DNA of 44,389 nucleotides, taken from Deltaproteobacteria bacterium. GTDB lineage: Bacteria; Desulfobacterota; Desulfobaccia; Desulfobaccales; 0-14-0-80-60-11. Of the stretch, positions 7,201 through 15,709 are shown in pieces; within the stretch, counting starts at the first letter, position 1, and each line of letters starts with the position of its first letter. The position numbers and the translations under genes are program-made. A model generated the notes under the pieces. It was not told where the DNA came from and did no database searches. It saw only the letters and a program-made list of their open reading frames with translations. The stretch is taken from positions 1 through 44,389 of the forward strand of contig JAPLJC010000234.1 in NCBI GenBank assembly GCA_026388765.1, given 5' to 3'.

Positions 7201-9054
7201 ATGATAAATATAAATGGATTAAGGGGTTATGCCAAGATGAGACCAAGCCGGATGCGGGGAGCTGTGCCCCTGCCATTGATTATTGCCTTAATCCTGGCCG
7301 GCGCCATGGTTATTTCCCTTCTCTTCTATTCCTTCTGGCAGAAGCTCAATCATAACGTCGAAGTCATCCTGAAGGACCAGTTCAATCAGCAGCAATTGAT
7401 GCTGGCCCGGAAGATCGGCGACAATATTGAATCCTATTTCGACTTTCTGGAAAATGCCCTCATGGGTTATGCCGGGTTGTTTCAAACCGCTTCGCCCCAG
7501 GAGCGGGAACTGGACGCGGCCCTGGCGGAGAGGTTTGCCCGGCACAAGCGCTTCGGCGTCCTGGCCGTTGTGCGCTACAATCCGGCCGGAACCGGGGTGC
7601 AGGTCTTCAGCACCGCGGCCGCGTCGCCGCCGGTCCGCAGCCTGACCCTACCGGCTCCCTATCTCCAGTGGGCCCGGGACCCGGCCCATCGCGGCCGCCT
7701 GTTTTTGAGCAAGACCTTCGATTACCCCGATGCCCCCTGGCAGGGACGCCGGCTCATGCGCTTTCTAACGCCGCTTTATTGGGGCGCGGACCAGGTGTTT
7801 TCCGGGGTGGTGGAATTTCTCGTCGACCCCTTCTTCATCTGCGCCAAAGTCACCGACGGCGTGCGCTCCGGCCAGACGGGCTATGCCTGGATCATCGACC
7901 AGGACGAAATCATGCTGGCCCATTATGAGAAAGACTTCGTGGGCCATAAGGCCCTGGAAATCCGCATCGCCCGCAACCCCCAGATTGTCTTCCGGGGATT
8001 AAAGGAACTCCATGTCTCCTTGTTGGCGGGCCAAGAGGGGATGACGGAGTACGACTCCGGCTGGCACCGGCAAAAATTGGGGCAGATGCCCAAGCTGGCG
8101 GCCTTCACCCCCGTCTCGTTTAGCAAAGGACTGATCACGGGGGTGACCGACTTGGAGGAGCCGGCCCACAATCTCTGGGGCGTCGCCGTCGTGGCCCCCG
8201 TGGAGGAAGTCTCCGGCCAGGTCAGGGGAGTCTTGCATCAGGAGTTATTTCTGGCCGGGCTCTTCTTTGCAGTGGTGGTGGTGGCCAGCATCGCTTTGAT
8301 TGTCACCGCCCTGGCCTTTAACAAAACCCTGGCGCGCCAGGTGGAACTCAAGACCAGGGAACTGTTGGACTCACAGGAGCGCCTGATGCATTCGGAGCGT
8401 TTCGCCGCGGTGGGCGAGGCCGCGGCTTATGTCAGTCATGAAATCAAGAATCCCCTGATGGTCATCGGCGGCCTGGCCAGCCAGGTGTTAAGGCATCTAA
8501 CCAGCGATCCCACGGCCCAAGAAAAACTCCGCATCATCCAGGGGGAAGTCAAGCGCCTGGAGTCCTTCCTGGGCGATCTGCGGGATTTTCTAAGGCCGGT
8601 GCATCCCGTCAAGCAAGAAATCAACCTGAATGACATTATCCTGGAAGTCGAGACCTTGATGGCCCCGGCCACTGAAGAGAAGGGCATCGTCCTGGAAGAT
8701 CGGCTGGATCCCCGCCTGCCGCGGCTGCCGGCCGATCCTAACCAGCTCAACCAGGTGCTGGTCAACCTTCTCAAGAACGCCATGGAGGCCAGCGAAACCG
8801 GTGACCGCATTATCCTGGCCAGCGGCTCCCAGGACAACCAGGTGTGGTTTTCCATCCAGGACAACGGCCGGGGGATGACTCCGGAGGTCAGGGAAAAGAT
8901 CTTCCACCCCTTTTTCACCACCAAGGAAAAAGGCACCGGTCTGGGACTGGCAGTGATCCACAAGATTATCACCGACCACCAAGGCACCATCGATTTGGAT
9001 ACCACCCCTGGGGGAGGCAGCACCTTCACCATAAGGCTACCGCTGAAAGGCTGA
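7201..9054 (+). CDS. Membrane sensor histidine kinase with extracytoplasmic sensor
   Basis: 617 residues from ATG 7201; ATG 7237 is a good alternative because AAGGGG lies 10 bases before it, whereas the upstream start has AAGG directly abutting it. Membrane helix 1 is at about 22-46 and helix 2 at about 348-373, enclosing a large periplasmic domain of dCache type. The cytoplasmic part holds a short coiled linker, the phosphoacceptor motif 'SHEIKNPLMVIGG' (His 413), and a HATPase domain with N-box 'NLLKNAMEA', 'DNGRGMT' and 'GTGLGLA'. Its stop overlaps the ntrY start (TGATG), so translation is coupled. It may feed NtrX alongside NtrY; this is inference. Confidence 0.88.
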   Translation: MININGLRGYAKMRPSRMRGAVPLPLIIALILAGAMVISLLFYSFWQKLNHNVEVILKDQFNQQQLMLARKIGDNIESYFDFLENALMGYAGLFQTASPQERELDAALAERFARHKRFGVLAVVRYNPAGTGVQVFSTAAASPPVRSLTLPAPYLQWARDPAHRGRLFLSKTFDYPDAPWQGRRLMRFLTPLYWGADQVFSGVVEFLVDPFFICAKVTDGVRSGQTGYAWIIDQDEIMLAHYEKDFVGHKALEIRIARNPQIVFRGLKELHVSLLAGQEGMTEYDSGWHRQKLGQMPKLAAFTPVSFSKGLITGVTDLEEPAHNLWGVAVVAPVEEVSGQVRGVLHQELFLAGLFFAVVVVASIALIVTALAFNKTLARQVELKTRELLDSQERLMHSERFAAVGEAAAYVSHEIKNPLMVIGGLASQVLRHLTSDPTAQEKLRIIQGEVKRLESFLGDLRDFLRPVHPVKQEINLNDIILEVETLMAPATEEKGIVLEDRLDPRLPRLPADPNQLNQVLVNLLKNAMEASETGDRIILASGSQDNQVWFSIQDNGRGMTPEVREKIFHPFFTTKEKGTGLGLAVIHKIITDHQGTIDLDTTPGGGSTFTIRLPLKG

Positions 9055-11300
9055 TGCAAGCAAACCGCCCTGAGACGCCGGAACAACTCAAGGAGCAGCG
9101 GAAGCGCCGCCGGGAACGCGCCCTCATCGCCATCACCCTGGTGCTGGTGGTGGCTATCACCTCCCTGGAAGTACACCTGGTGCACCAGGGCGGCCAGCCG
9201 GTGACCGGCAGCCTCCTGGCCTTCGGGCTCTTGAATATCAACACCTTCCTGCTACTGCTCTTCACCTTCCTCATCTTCCGTCATCTGTCGAAACTCTTCC
9301 TGGAGCGGCGCCGCAAGGTCTTCGGTTCCCGGCTGCGCACCCGTCTGGTCCTCAGCTTCATTAGCCTGACCCTGCTGCCCACCCTGTTCCTCTTTTTCAT
9401 GGCCTGGCAGTTGATCGGCAGCAGAGTAGACCATTCCTGGGACCGGCAGGTGGAGGAATCCCTGGACAAGGCCATTGATCTGACCCGCACCTTCTCCCTG
9501 GACCTGGAGGATAACCTCAGGGCCTATGGCCGGATGTTCGGCCAGGAGTTGCAGGAACAGGACCACTGGACCACTGGCGACCGGGATTTTTTCCAGTCCT
9601 TTGCCGACCGCAATCGCTCGGCTTATCACCTCAGCGGCCTGGAGGTCTTCGATGTCCACCAGACGCCCCTGGCCACCAGCTACGATCCCCGCTTGGGGCA
9701 GCTGCCGGGACTGCCGGCGCCGGAGCCCGGGGCGGCTTTGCCACCGGATGCGGTGATCCGGCAGAAGGTCGGCGCCGATGAAGTTTTGAGCCTCCAGGTG
9801 CCGGTGAACGACACCGCCGGCGACCTCAAGGGTTACCTGCTGGTGCGCAAACGCCTCCCCAAGACCCACCTGCTGCGCATCGCCGAGGCCACCCGTAACC
9901 TCCAGGAGTTGCGCCAGCGCCAGCTCCAGCTTAGCCCCGTCAAGGTGAGCCATTACCTGGCCCTGATCATCGTCACCCTCATTGCCATGATGGCCGCCAT
10001 CTGGCTGGGGTTTTACATGGCCCGGGAGATCACCACCCCGATCCGGCAGTTGGCCGAGGGCACGGTTAAGGTGGCGGGGGGCAACTACGATATCCACATC
10101 GACCAGGAAGGGCGGGACGAAATCGGTTTCCTGGTACAGTCCTTCAACAAAATGACCCAGGACTTGCAGCAAAGCCAGGCCCAGCTGGCCGCAGCCTACC
10201 GGCAGTTGAGCCAGTCCCACGAACTCATTTCCACCCAGAAACGGGACATGGAGATCCTGTTGAAGAACGTGGCCGCCGGGGTCATCGGCCTGGACGCCGC
10301 CGGCCGGGTCACCCTCATCAACGACTCCGCCGCCCAGATGCTGCACCTCAACCGGGAGGACGTGTTGGGCCGGGAGGCTAAGGTTTTGCTGCCCCCGGCG
10401 GAATATAGCCGCATGGCCGAAGTGGTGGCCGCGGCCCGCCGTGCGGCCAGGGGTACGGTGGAGAGGCCCCTGCACCTGGTCCTGCCCAATCAGACCCTCT
10501 ATCTGTTGCTCAAAACCACGGTGCTCAAGGATGAAGCCGGAGGCGACCTGGGCGTGGTCATCGTCTTTGAAGACCTGACCGAGCTGGAGCGAGCCCAGCG
10601 CCTGGCGGCCTGGCGGGAGGTGGCCCGGCGGATCGCCCATGAAGTGAAAAATCCCCTGACGCCCATCAAGTTGGCGGCCCAGCGGCTGCAGCGGCGTTAC
10701 GCCGAACGCCTGGGCGAGGACGACCAGGTTTTCCAGGAATGCACCCAGATCATCGTCAATCAGGTGGATGAACTCAAGAACCTGGTGAATGCCTTCTCCC
10801 GATTCGCCAAGCTGCCCCAGCTCACCCTGATGCCCCAGGACCTCAACGCCCTGGTCCAGGAGACGGTGCTCCTGTACCAGGAACTCCAACCCCGGGTGGC
10901 CCTGGAGTTTCACCCCGATCCCCAGTTGCCGCCCCTGCTTCTGGACCGGGAGCAGGTCAAAAGGCTGCTCCTCAATTTGCTGGACAACGCCCTGGCCTCC
11001 ATTGACGGGGCCGGCAAGATTACGGTTTCTCTGCGGCGACATCCGGCCGACGGCAGAGTGGAACTCACCGTGGCCGACACCGGGCGAGGCGTCCCGGACC
11101 GGGACAAGGTGCGGATCTTCGAGCCCTACTTCTCCACCAAGCGGGGCGGCACCGGCCTGGGCCTGGCCATCGTCAATTCCATTGTGGCGGAGCATCAGGG
11201 CCATATCCGGGTGGAAAACAACCTTCCCCGGGGGGCCAAATTTATTATCGACCTCCCTTTGCACAGGGCTGAATATGCCGGGAAACTTGCTGGTAGTTGA
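9054..11300 (+). CDS. ntrY: NtrY-type nitrogen-sensing histidine kinase
   Basis: 748 residues from ATG 9054, which overlaps the previous stop; the open frame extends further upstream to 8844 but that part is antisense-like Arg/His-rich sequence inside the preceding gene. N-terminal membrane helices occur at about 24-42, 52-75 and 97-120, and a further one at about 306-326, followed by HAMP ('REITTPIRQLAEGTVKV'), PAS (about 400-500), HisKA with the NtrY-type box 'ARRIAHEVKNPLTPIKL' (His 529), and HATPase with 'DTGRGVP' and 'GTGLGLAIV'. NtrY with NtrX controls nitrogen metabolism and, in several lineages, redox or envelope responses. It overlaps ntrX by 26 bases. Confidence 0.92.
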   Translation: MQANRPETPEQLKEQRKRRRERALIAITLVLVVAITSLEVHLVHQGGQPVTGSLLAFGLLNINTFLLLLFTFLIFRHLSKLFLERRRKVFGSRLRTRLVLSFISLTLLPTLFLFFMAWQLIGSRVDHSWDRQVEESLDKAIDLTRTFSLDLEDNLRAYGRMFGQELQEQDHWTTGDRDFFQSFADRNRSAYHLSGLEVFDVHQTPLATSYDPRLGQLPGLPAPEPGAALPPDAVIRQKVGADEVLSLQVPVNDTAGDLKGYLLVRKRLPKTHLLRIAEATRNLQELRQRQLQLSPVKVSHYLALIIVTLIAMMAAIWLGFYMAREITTPIRQLAEGTVKVAGGNYDIHIDQEGRDEIGFLVQSFNKMTQDLQQSQAQLAAAYRQLSQSHELISTQKRDMEILLKNVAAGVIGLDAAGRVTLINDSAAQMLHLNREDVLGREAKVLLPPAEYSRMAEVVAAARRAARGTVERPLHLVLPNQTLYLLLKTTVLKDEAGGDLGVVIVFEDLTELERAQRLAAWREVARRIAHEVKNPLTPIKLAAQRLQRRYAERLGEDDQVFQECTQIIVNQVDELKNLVNAFSRFAKLPQLTLMPQDLNALVQETVLLYQELQPRVALEFHPDPQLPPLLLDREQVKRLLLNLLDNALASIDGAGKITVSLRRHPADGRVELTVADTGRGVPDRDKVRIFEPYFSTKRGGTGLGLAIVNSIVAEHQGHIRVENNLPRGAKFIIDLPLHRAEYAGKLAGS

Positions 11301-12690
11301 CGACGAGCCCCAGATTCTCCAGGTGGTGGCGGGCATCCTCCAGGACGAGGGCTTTGAGGTGCTCACCGCCCCGGATGGCGAGACCGCCCTTAAAATGGTG
11401 GCGGGAGCGGCCCCGGAACTGGTGCTCCTGGACATCTCCCTGCCGGGCCTGGACGGCCTGGAGGTGCTCACCGAACTGAAGCGCCAGTACCCCTTTCTGC
11501 CGGTGATCATCATCTCCGCCTATGGGTCGGTGGAGAACGCCATCAAGGCCACCCGCCTGGGGGCCTACGACTTCATCGAAAAACCCCCCAACGCCGACAA
11601 GATTCTGCTGTCGGTGCGCAATGCCCTGGAACTGGCCCGGCTCTCCGAAGAGAACCGGCGCCTCCGGCAGCAGACCGCCCCGGTCAAGGAGATTATCGGC
11701 GTAAGCTCCGCCATCCGCCGTCTGCGAGAGAAATTGGACCTGGTCGCCCCCACCAACGCCTCGGTGCTCATCACCGGGGAGAACGGCACCGGCAAGGAAT
11801 TGGTGGCCCGGGCCCTGCACGCCCAGAGCCGCCGGGCGAACTACCCCTTCGTGGAGGTGAATTGCGCCGCCATCCCGGAAGATCTCATCGAAAGCGAGCT
11901 CTTTGGCCATGAAAAGGGCGCCTTCACCGGGGCCTCCGCCCGGCACCGGGGCAAATTCGACCTGGCCCACGAAGGCACCCTGTTCCTGGATGAGATCGGC
12001 GACATGAGCCTCAAGACCCAGGCCAAGATCCTGCGCATCCTGGAGGAACAGCGCTTCGAGCGGGTGGGGGGCAGCCGCCCCATCCAGGTGGACGTCCGGG
12101 TGGTGGCCGCCACCAATAAGAACCTGGAGGAGGAGATCATTCGGGGAACCTTCCGGGAAGATCTCTATCACCGCATCAACGTCATCCCCCTCAGCGTCCC
12201 GCCCCTCCGGGAGCGCCGGGAGGACATCCCCCTGCTGGCGGCCTATTTCCTCCAGGAGCTCTCCCAGGCGGGCGACGCCCCGGCCAAGACCTTCTCGGCC
12301 GCGGCCCTCAAGGCCCTGGCCACCATGCCCTGGCCGGGGAACGTCCGGGAACTGAAAAATTTCGTCTTCCGCCTGGCCATCCTCAGCCCCGGCTCCGTCA
12401 TTGACCTGGCCGAGCTGCCCCTGGCCGCCTCGGCCCAGGAAGCGGCTGCGGCTCTGGCCGAGGCCGCCGCCGGGGCGGAGGGCGCGCCAGACTTGGACAT
12501 CGACCCCTTCCTGCAGGTGCCGTCCTTCCGTGAGGCCCGGGCCCTGTTTGAAAAACAATTCCTGCGGCGCAAACTGACGGAATGCCGGGGCAACGTCAGC
12601 CTCCTGGCCGAGCAGGTCGGCCTGGACCGCTCCAACCTGTACAAGAAGCTGAAGGCCTATGGCTTAGAGCCGGGGAAGGAAGAGGGGTAA
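11275..12690 (+). CDS. ntrX: Sigma-54-dependent response regulator NtrX
   Basis: 471 residues from ATG 11275. The receiver domain has the acidic pair 'VDDEP', phosphoacceptor Asp 53 in 'LLDISLPGLDG' and Lys in 'FIEKPP'. The AAA+ domain has Walker A 'GENGTGKE' (168-175), the sigma-54 contact loop GAFTGA (215-220), Walker B 'TLFLDEIGDM' and the arginine-finger region. A C-terminal Fis-type helix-turn-helix ends 'LLAEQVGLDRSNLYKKLKAYGL', as in NtrX/NtrC. It activates RNA polymerase holding sigma-54 at nitrogen-related and other promoters. I saw no -24/-12 site nearby, so its targets lie elsewhere. The open frame runs upstream to 11002, but 11275 starts the conserved receiver. Confidence 0.93.
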   Translation: MPGNLLVVDDEPQILQVVAGILQDEGFEVLTAPDGETALKMVAGAAPELVLLDISLPGLDGLEVLTELKRQYPFLPVIIISAYGSVENAIKATRLGAYDFIEKPPNADKILLSVRNALELARLSEENRRLRQQTAPVKEIIGVSSAIRRLREKLDLVAPTNASVLITGENGTGKELVARALHAQSRRANYPFVEVNCAAIPEDLIESELFGHEKGAFTGASARHRGKFDLAHEGTLFLDEIGDMSLKTQAKILRILEEQRFERVGGSRPIQVDVRVVAATNKNLEEEIIRGTFREDLYHRINVIPLSVPPLRERREDIPLLAAYFLQELSQAGDAPAKTFSAAALKALATMPWPGNVRELKNFVFRLAILSPGSVIDLAELPLAASAQEAAAALAEAAAGAEGAPDLDIDPFLQVPSFREARALFEKQFLRRKLTECRGNVSLLAEQVGLDRSNLYKKLKAYGLEPGKEEG

Positions 12691-12731
12691 AAGGGGAAAA
12701 GGTTAAAAGGGAAAGAGGGAAAGAGGGAAAG
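12691..12731 (+). repeat. Purine tract with GGTTAAAAGGG core, copy 1
   Basis: A run of only purines apart from one TT, starting right after the ntrX stop and containing AAGGTTAAAAGGGAAAG. Similar tracts occur at 15211-15250 (same orientation) and 15666-15705 (reverse orientation). Confidence 0.55.
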
Positions 12732-12845
12732 AAATCGCGGCAGGTTTCTTTTTTGGAACGCCGATTTCAGCTAAGCTAAATATGCCTTTCGTTTCCTTGG
12801 TAAAAAGTTAAAAGTTATGATTCATCATCATTGTGACTATCATTA

Positions 12846-13181
12846 TTATCTTCCTCTGGCCTTCTCTATTGCGTCAGCCATGATGTCCAAGACTTTATCC
12901 TCATTTCCTTCATCTTCGCCATATTGCCATCTGTGGACGGCTTCCAGCGCCCTTAGCATATCCGGGGCCGCCTGGATCAACCGGCGGTTGCCCTCATCGT
13001 GTAAAGAGGCGATTTCATTTCGGCGCTTACCTTCAGCCTTTTCCGCGTCGGTTTCCTTCTGGCCATAACCTTCTAATGCCCACTCATTCTGTTCTCTGGC
13101 GGCCTCGTGAATCCTGTAGGTGCCATAGTCATCGGTCAAATCAACATTCCAAGGTCCTGGCGTATGTTCGTTCTCTGCCAT
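12846..13181 (-). CDS. Phage-type small protein with HTPGPW motif
   Basis: 111 residues. It begins MAENEHTPGPW and later has 'NRRLIQAAPDMLRALEAV', the two signatures of a widespread family of small proteins in phage and prophage early regions (usual pattern HTPGPW ... ANARLIAAAPELLEAL). No biochemical role is known to me. The start is secure: AAGGAGG lies 8 bases before the ATG at 13181. It is in the AT-rich accessory segment, downstream of the restriction gene on the same strand, which points to phage-derived acquisition. Confidence 0.75.
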   Translation of the reverse strand: MAENEHTPGPWNVDLTDDYGTYRIHEAAREQNEWALEGYGQKETDAEKAEGKRRNEIASLHDEGNRRLIQAAPDMLRALEAVHRWQYGEDEGNEDKVLDIMADAIEKARGR

Positions 13182-13282
13182 GTGATCAATCCTCCTTAAG
13201 CCATTCCGCCTCTTCGTACACTTCGGCTTCAGCGTGCATCCGTGACAAATGATATAGTGATTATCTTTCGCCTTTAAATAGG

Positions 13283-14290
13283 TTAATAGTAATTTCCAAT
13301 ATCCAAATTAGATTTAATAATCATTCTAGATAGTCTTTTGCCATCAATAAGCGTAATGCACGGTTTCAGATTATGATTTGCTTCCACGATAGATGCTCTG
13401 GTATAGTGGCTTGTAGTAATAAAAACACCTTTGGCTGTTGCGCTCAATGCACCTCGAAATTTATTAATTTCTACACTACCCACGGCATGTCTCCAGCGCT
13501 TAATTTGTGCTTGAACATGTGTGCCGCCAAAAAAATCATTTACAATATTGACATATGCGTTAATGTCAATTCCACCGTCGCCAGATGCCGAAGTTACGCA
13601 AACATCTGAAAAACCGCTTTCCTCCATAAGCTTTTTAATTAGATGCTCAAAATTATAGGGCGGAATTTTTAACAAGCAGCCTCTTAAATCTTCAATTTCA
13701 TAAGATATTTCTGGATTATCGGGCTGTTTTTCCTCCCCAGGAAGGTCGGTTACTTCTCTTTCATTGTATGCTAAAGGATTTTGATTAAGTGACTCACTTA
13801 AAATTGTCGCTGAAATAATACTGGCTTGATCTATTGGCACGACATCAGGTAGTTGGTGAATTTTAAATTCAAAAAGCCATACCTTGCGTAAGGTTCTTCG
13901 CCTATCCGCTTGTAATTCTTGATAGTGACGCAGAAGTTCAAGGAGACCTAAAAAACGGTATGTTTGGTTGCCCTCATTGATAAATCCATAGAATGGAATT
14001 GGGCGCACATATTGTTCTATTAAACGCTTATTTCTTCCACTTAGTTGCTGATCCCCTTCTCGCCCTTGAGCTGTAAAAATAAGTACATTATCCTCAATGC
14101 GATCACGATAAGGATTCTCGCAAATTAATTTCCTGGATTCCTCAGCGGCTGTCATAATAGCAATAAGCCGCAGTGTTTTGTCTGGGGAAATAGAAGGGCG
14201 TATTCCTCCAAGGTTCTCCAATTTTAAAGAAAATCTTATTTGGTCATTTGTATAATGTTCTCCTACACGGAATTCAGACACAATGTTCAT
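13283..14290 (-). CDS. Modification-dependent (type IV-like) restriction endonuclease, Mrr fold
   Basis: 335 residues from ATG 14290 (AGGA 8 bases upstream); a TTG at 14296 is also possible. The C-terminal ~120 residues are an Mrr-type PD-(D/E)XK nuclease: 'FEHLIKKLMEESGF', then 'ASGDGGIDI' (Asp 242) and 'QAQIKRW' (Gln 262, Lys 264), the D...QxK active site typical of Mrr. The N-terminal half has 'FTAQGREGDQQLSGRNKRL' and 'IPFYGFINEGNQTYRFLGLLEL', resembling the SRA-like modified-base reader of ScoMcrA-type enzymes. Together this suggests cleavage of DNA with modified bases, as phage defence. The DNA is visibly AT-rich against its neighbours, a sign of transfer. The start overlaps the ancestral end of vsr. 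The N-terminal domain assignment is less certain than the nuclease. Confidence 0.75.
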   Translation of the reverse strand: MNIVSEFRVGEHYTNDQIRFSLKLENLGGIRPSISPDKTLRLIAIMTAAEESRKLICENPYRDRIEDNVLIFTAQGREGDQQLSGRNKRLIEQYVRPIPFYGFINEGNQTYRFLGLLELLRHYQELQADRRRTLRKVWLFEFKIHQLPDVVPIDQASIISATILSESLNQNPLAYNEREVTDLPGEEKQPDNPEISYEIEDLRGCLLKIPPYNFEHLIKKLMEESGFSDVCVTSASGDGGIDINAYVNIVNDFFGGTHVQAQIKRWRHAVGSVEINKFRGALSATAKGVFITTSHYTRASIVEANHNLKPCITLIDGKRLSRMIIKSNLDIGNYY

Positions 14291-14688
14291 TATCAAATTC
14301 CTGAGTTAATATATCTAATATCGCCTCGTTTCTAAGCTGACACTACCACAATATTAATAAAATCCCAGCTTTCCCTGAGCTTCTCCTGATTGGCAGCGTC
14401 ACGCACTCTGGTTTTGCTCAATTTTGGCAACCAATAGTCTTCATTAGTCTTTGGGCGCTTTCTACCAGAATGACAATCATGCCCATGCCAGAAACAACCA
14501 TGAACGAAAATGACTTTCCTACGCCCTCGAAAAACTATGTCTGGATTTCCAGGAAGATCGCGTCCTTGAAGTCGATACCGGAAACCCAATCCATGAATTA
14601 ACCTGCGAACGCGCATCTCTGCGCTTGTGTTCTTCCCCCGCACACGTGACATGGTAAAGCTTCGTTGCTCTGGGGAAAGTGGGTCCAT
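14274..14688 (-). pseudogene. vsr: Very short patch repair endonuclease, decayed
   Basis: The open part (14332-14688, 118 residues) is clearly Vsr: it begins 'MDPLSPEQRSFTMSRVRGKNT', then has 'GNPDIVFRGRRKVIFVHGCFWHGHDC', carrying the catalytic Asp and His and zinc ligands. Vsr nicks 5' of T in T:G mismatches left by 5-methylcytosine deamination. The C-terminus is lost: after 'NQEKLRE' the frame leaves the family and stops. Removing one G from the GGG at 14373-14375 restores 'KLRKAGILLILW', but the conserved Glu of the WEC motif is then TAG (14343-14345), followed by 'CQLRNEAILDIL' to a TGA at 14274-14276. So there are two independent lesions. No dcm-type methylase is present in the window. 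Confidence 0.8.
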
Positions 14689-15255
14689 GTGGCAACTCAG
14701 ATACCTTTCCTGAATATTGCCCTAAAATTTCTTTTTTGACAACCTGAAAGGGGAATGAACGGAATTAATCTTCATCGCTGGATAAATTTTTACCCAGCTG
14801 GTCAGGACATTTTTTCACAAAGAAAGCCGGGGCTTCCAGCTCCTCTTCTCTGAGAGGAGGGGTTTCTGGAAGGTCCCCGGCTTCCTTAAGGCCACGACGC
14901 CGCGTCCTGTGCTCCCTCGGGAGCAGGCGCCTCGGAAACGTCCGAGATGGCGCGGCCTTTGATAACTACTTGGCCGGTAGAGCGGGCCTTTGCCGCCGCG
15001 TCCGGCAGCAACGCCCAGGCGCCCGTACTGCTTGCTAATCTAAAAGGGCTGCCTTTGCCCGGCGGCGAAAGCAGTTACCCGGCAGATCCGCCTGGAGGAT
15101 CATCCTCAAAACGTCCGGCCCCAAGAACTTTTCACCAGCCGGCCGCTACTCAGGCTGACCTGTCAATTATTAATTAATCACTCCCGGAGAAAAAACAAGG
15201 GAGCAGACAAGAAAGGGGGGAAAGGTTAAAAGGTTAAGAGGGGAAGGTGGGGCTA
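14689..15255. other. Gene-free stretch with strong RNA-like folds
   Basis: No convincing gene; the small plus-strand frame at 14947-15177 and the opposite frames lack family features. It holds a 60-nt hairpin at 14824-14883 (AAGCCGGGG/CCCCGGCTT, CTTCCAG/CTGGAAG, CTCCTCT/AGAGGAG) and, right after it, a possible three-way junction at 14890-14957. In the junction, an outer stem pairs GGCC...CGCC with GGCGCGGCC around two tight hairpins (GCTCCC/GGGAGC at 14911-14924; CTCGGA/TCCGAG at 14931-14946). I could not match it to a known riboswitch, 6S, SRP, RNase P or tmRNA. Read on the minus strand the long hairpin is followed by a T-rich stretch, as in a terminator. Confidence 0.5.
15211..15250 (+). 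repeat. Purine tract with GGTTAAAAGG core, copy 2
   Basis: GAAAGGGGGGAAAGGTTAAAAGG followed by more purines, directly downstream of the S23-type gene stop at 15256. The inverse copy at 15666-15705 flanks the other side of that gene. Confidence 0.5.
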
Positions 15256-15630
15256 TTACATAGATTGTTTCAATGATTTTATAAGGTTAGATAGATAGCG
15301 GCTCAATTCCAAAACTGCATTTCTCAACTCAGCGTGAGGGGCAGCCTCCAGGAAGCCGACTTCCGTGGTCACATGTAAAAGGCTCCTCAGTTCGCCGGCC
15401 GAACCTTTGGCGATATTTAAAAAATTCAGGTATTCTTTGGTAGAGGCCCGCTCAAATCCTTCGGCAATATTGGTGGGAATTGACAGGGCAGCCCCACGCA
15501 GCTGGTTGCGCAAAGCAAAGTCCTTGTCCAGTTTCCCTTCTTGGCTAATAAGATAGATTTGTTTAACCAATTCTATGGCCTTCTGCCAGACCACAAGGTC
15601 CTCGAAGGTCTCTATCCTTTTCTTAGCCAA
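15256..15630 (-). CDS. Four-helix-bundle protein (S23 / 23S rRNA intervening-sequence family)
   Basis: 124 residues starting at TTG 15630, with AGGA about 8 bases upstream. Family marks: 'FEDLVVWQKAIELVKQIY' at the start, 'LRGAALSIPTNIAEGFER' in the middle, and 'SAGELRSLLHVTTEVGFL' before the last helix. The fold is an antiparallel four-helix bundle that assembles into pentamers. Members are found inside 23S rRNA intervening sequences, and as free genes, sometimes beside reverse transcriptases of diversity-generating elements; neither context is visible here. Function unknown. Inverted purine-rich tracts (15211-15250 and 15666-15705) bracket the gene, suggesting it arrived as a unit. Confidence 0.85.
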   Translation of the reverse strand: MAKKRIETFEDLVVWQKAIELVKQIYLISQEGKLDKDFALRNQLRGAALSIPTNIAEGFERASTKEYLNFLNIAKGSAGELRSLLHVTTEVGFLEAAPHAELRNAVLELSRYLSNLIKSLKQSM

Positions 15631-15665
15631 ATCAAATCCTCGACCCTTATGACTCGATTGTCGAT

Positions 15666-15705
15666 TTTCCCCTTTTAACCGCTTTCCCCTTTCCCCTTTT
15701 CCCCC
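15666..15705 (-). repeat. Purine tract, inverted copy 3
   Basis: Pyrimidine-rich on the plus strand (CCCCTTTTAACCGCTTTCCCC...); its complement contains GGTTAAAAGGGG, the same core as at 12691-12731 and 15211-15250. Confidence 0.5.
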
Positions 15706-15709
15706 TGCC

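Noticed and set aside
9252-11513. 753-residue frame on the minus strand
   Set aside because: It lies across ntrY in antisense, with repetitive Gly/His/Gln composition and no motifs.
14824-14957. Known riboswitch, 6S, SRP or tmRNA
   Set aside because: No matching core motifs found on either strand; kept only as an unassigned structure.
14947-15177. 76-residue plus-strand frame, and a minus-strand frame ending near 14767
   Set aside because: Neither has a ribosome site or recognisable family. The DNA is better explained by RNA-like folding, though a degraded gene cannot be excluded.
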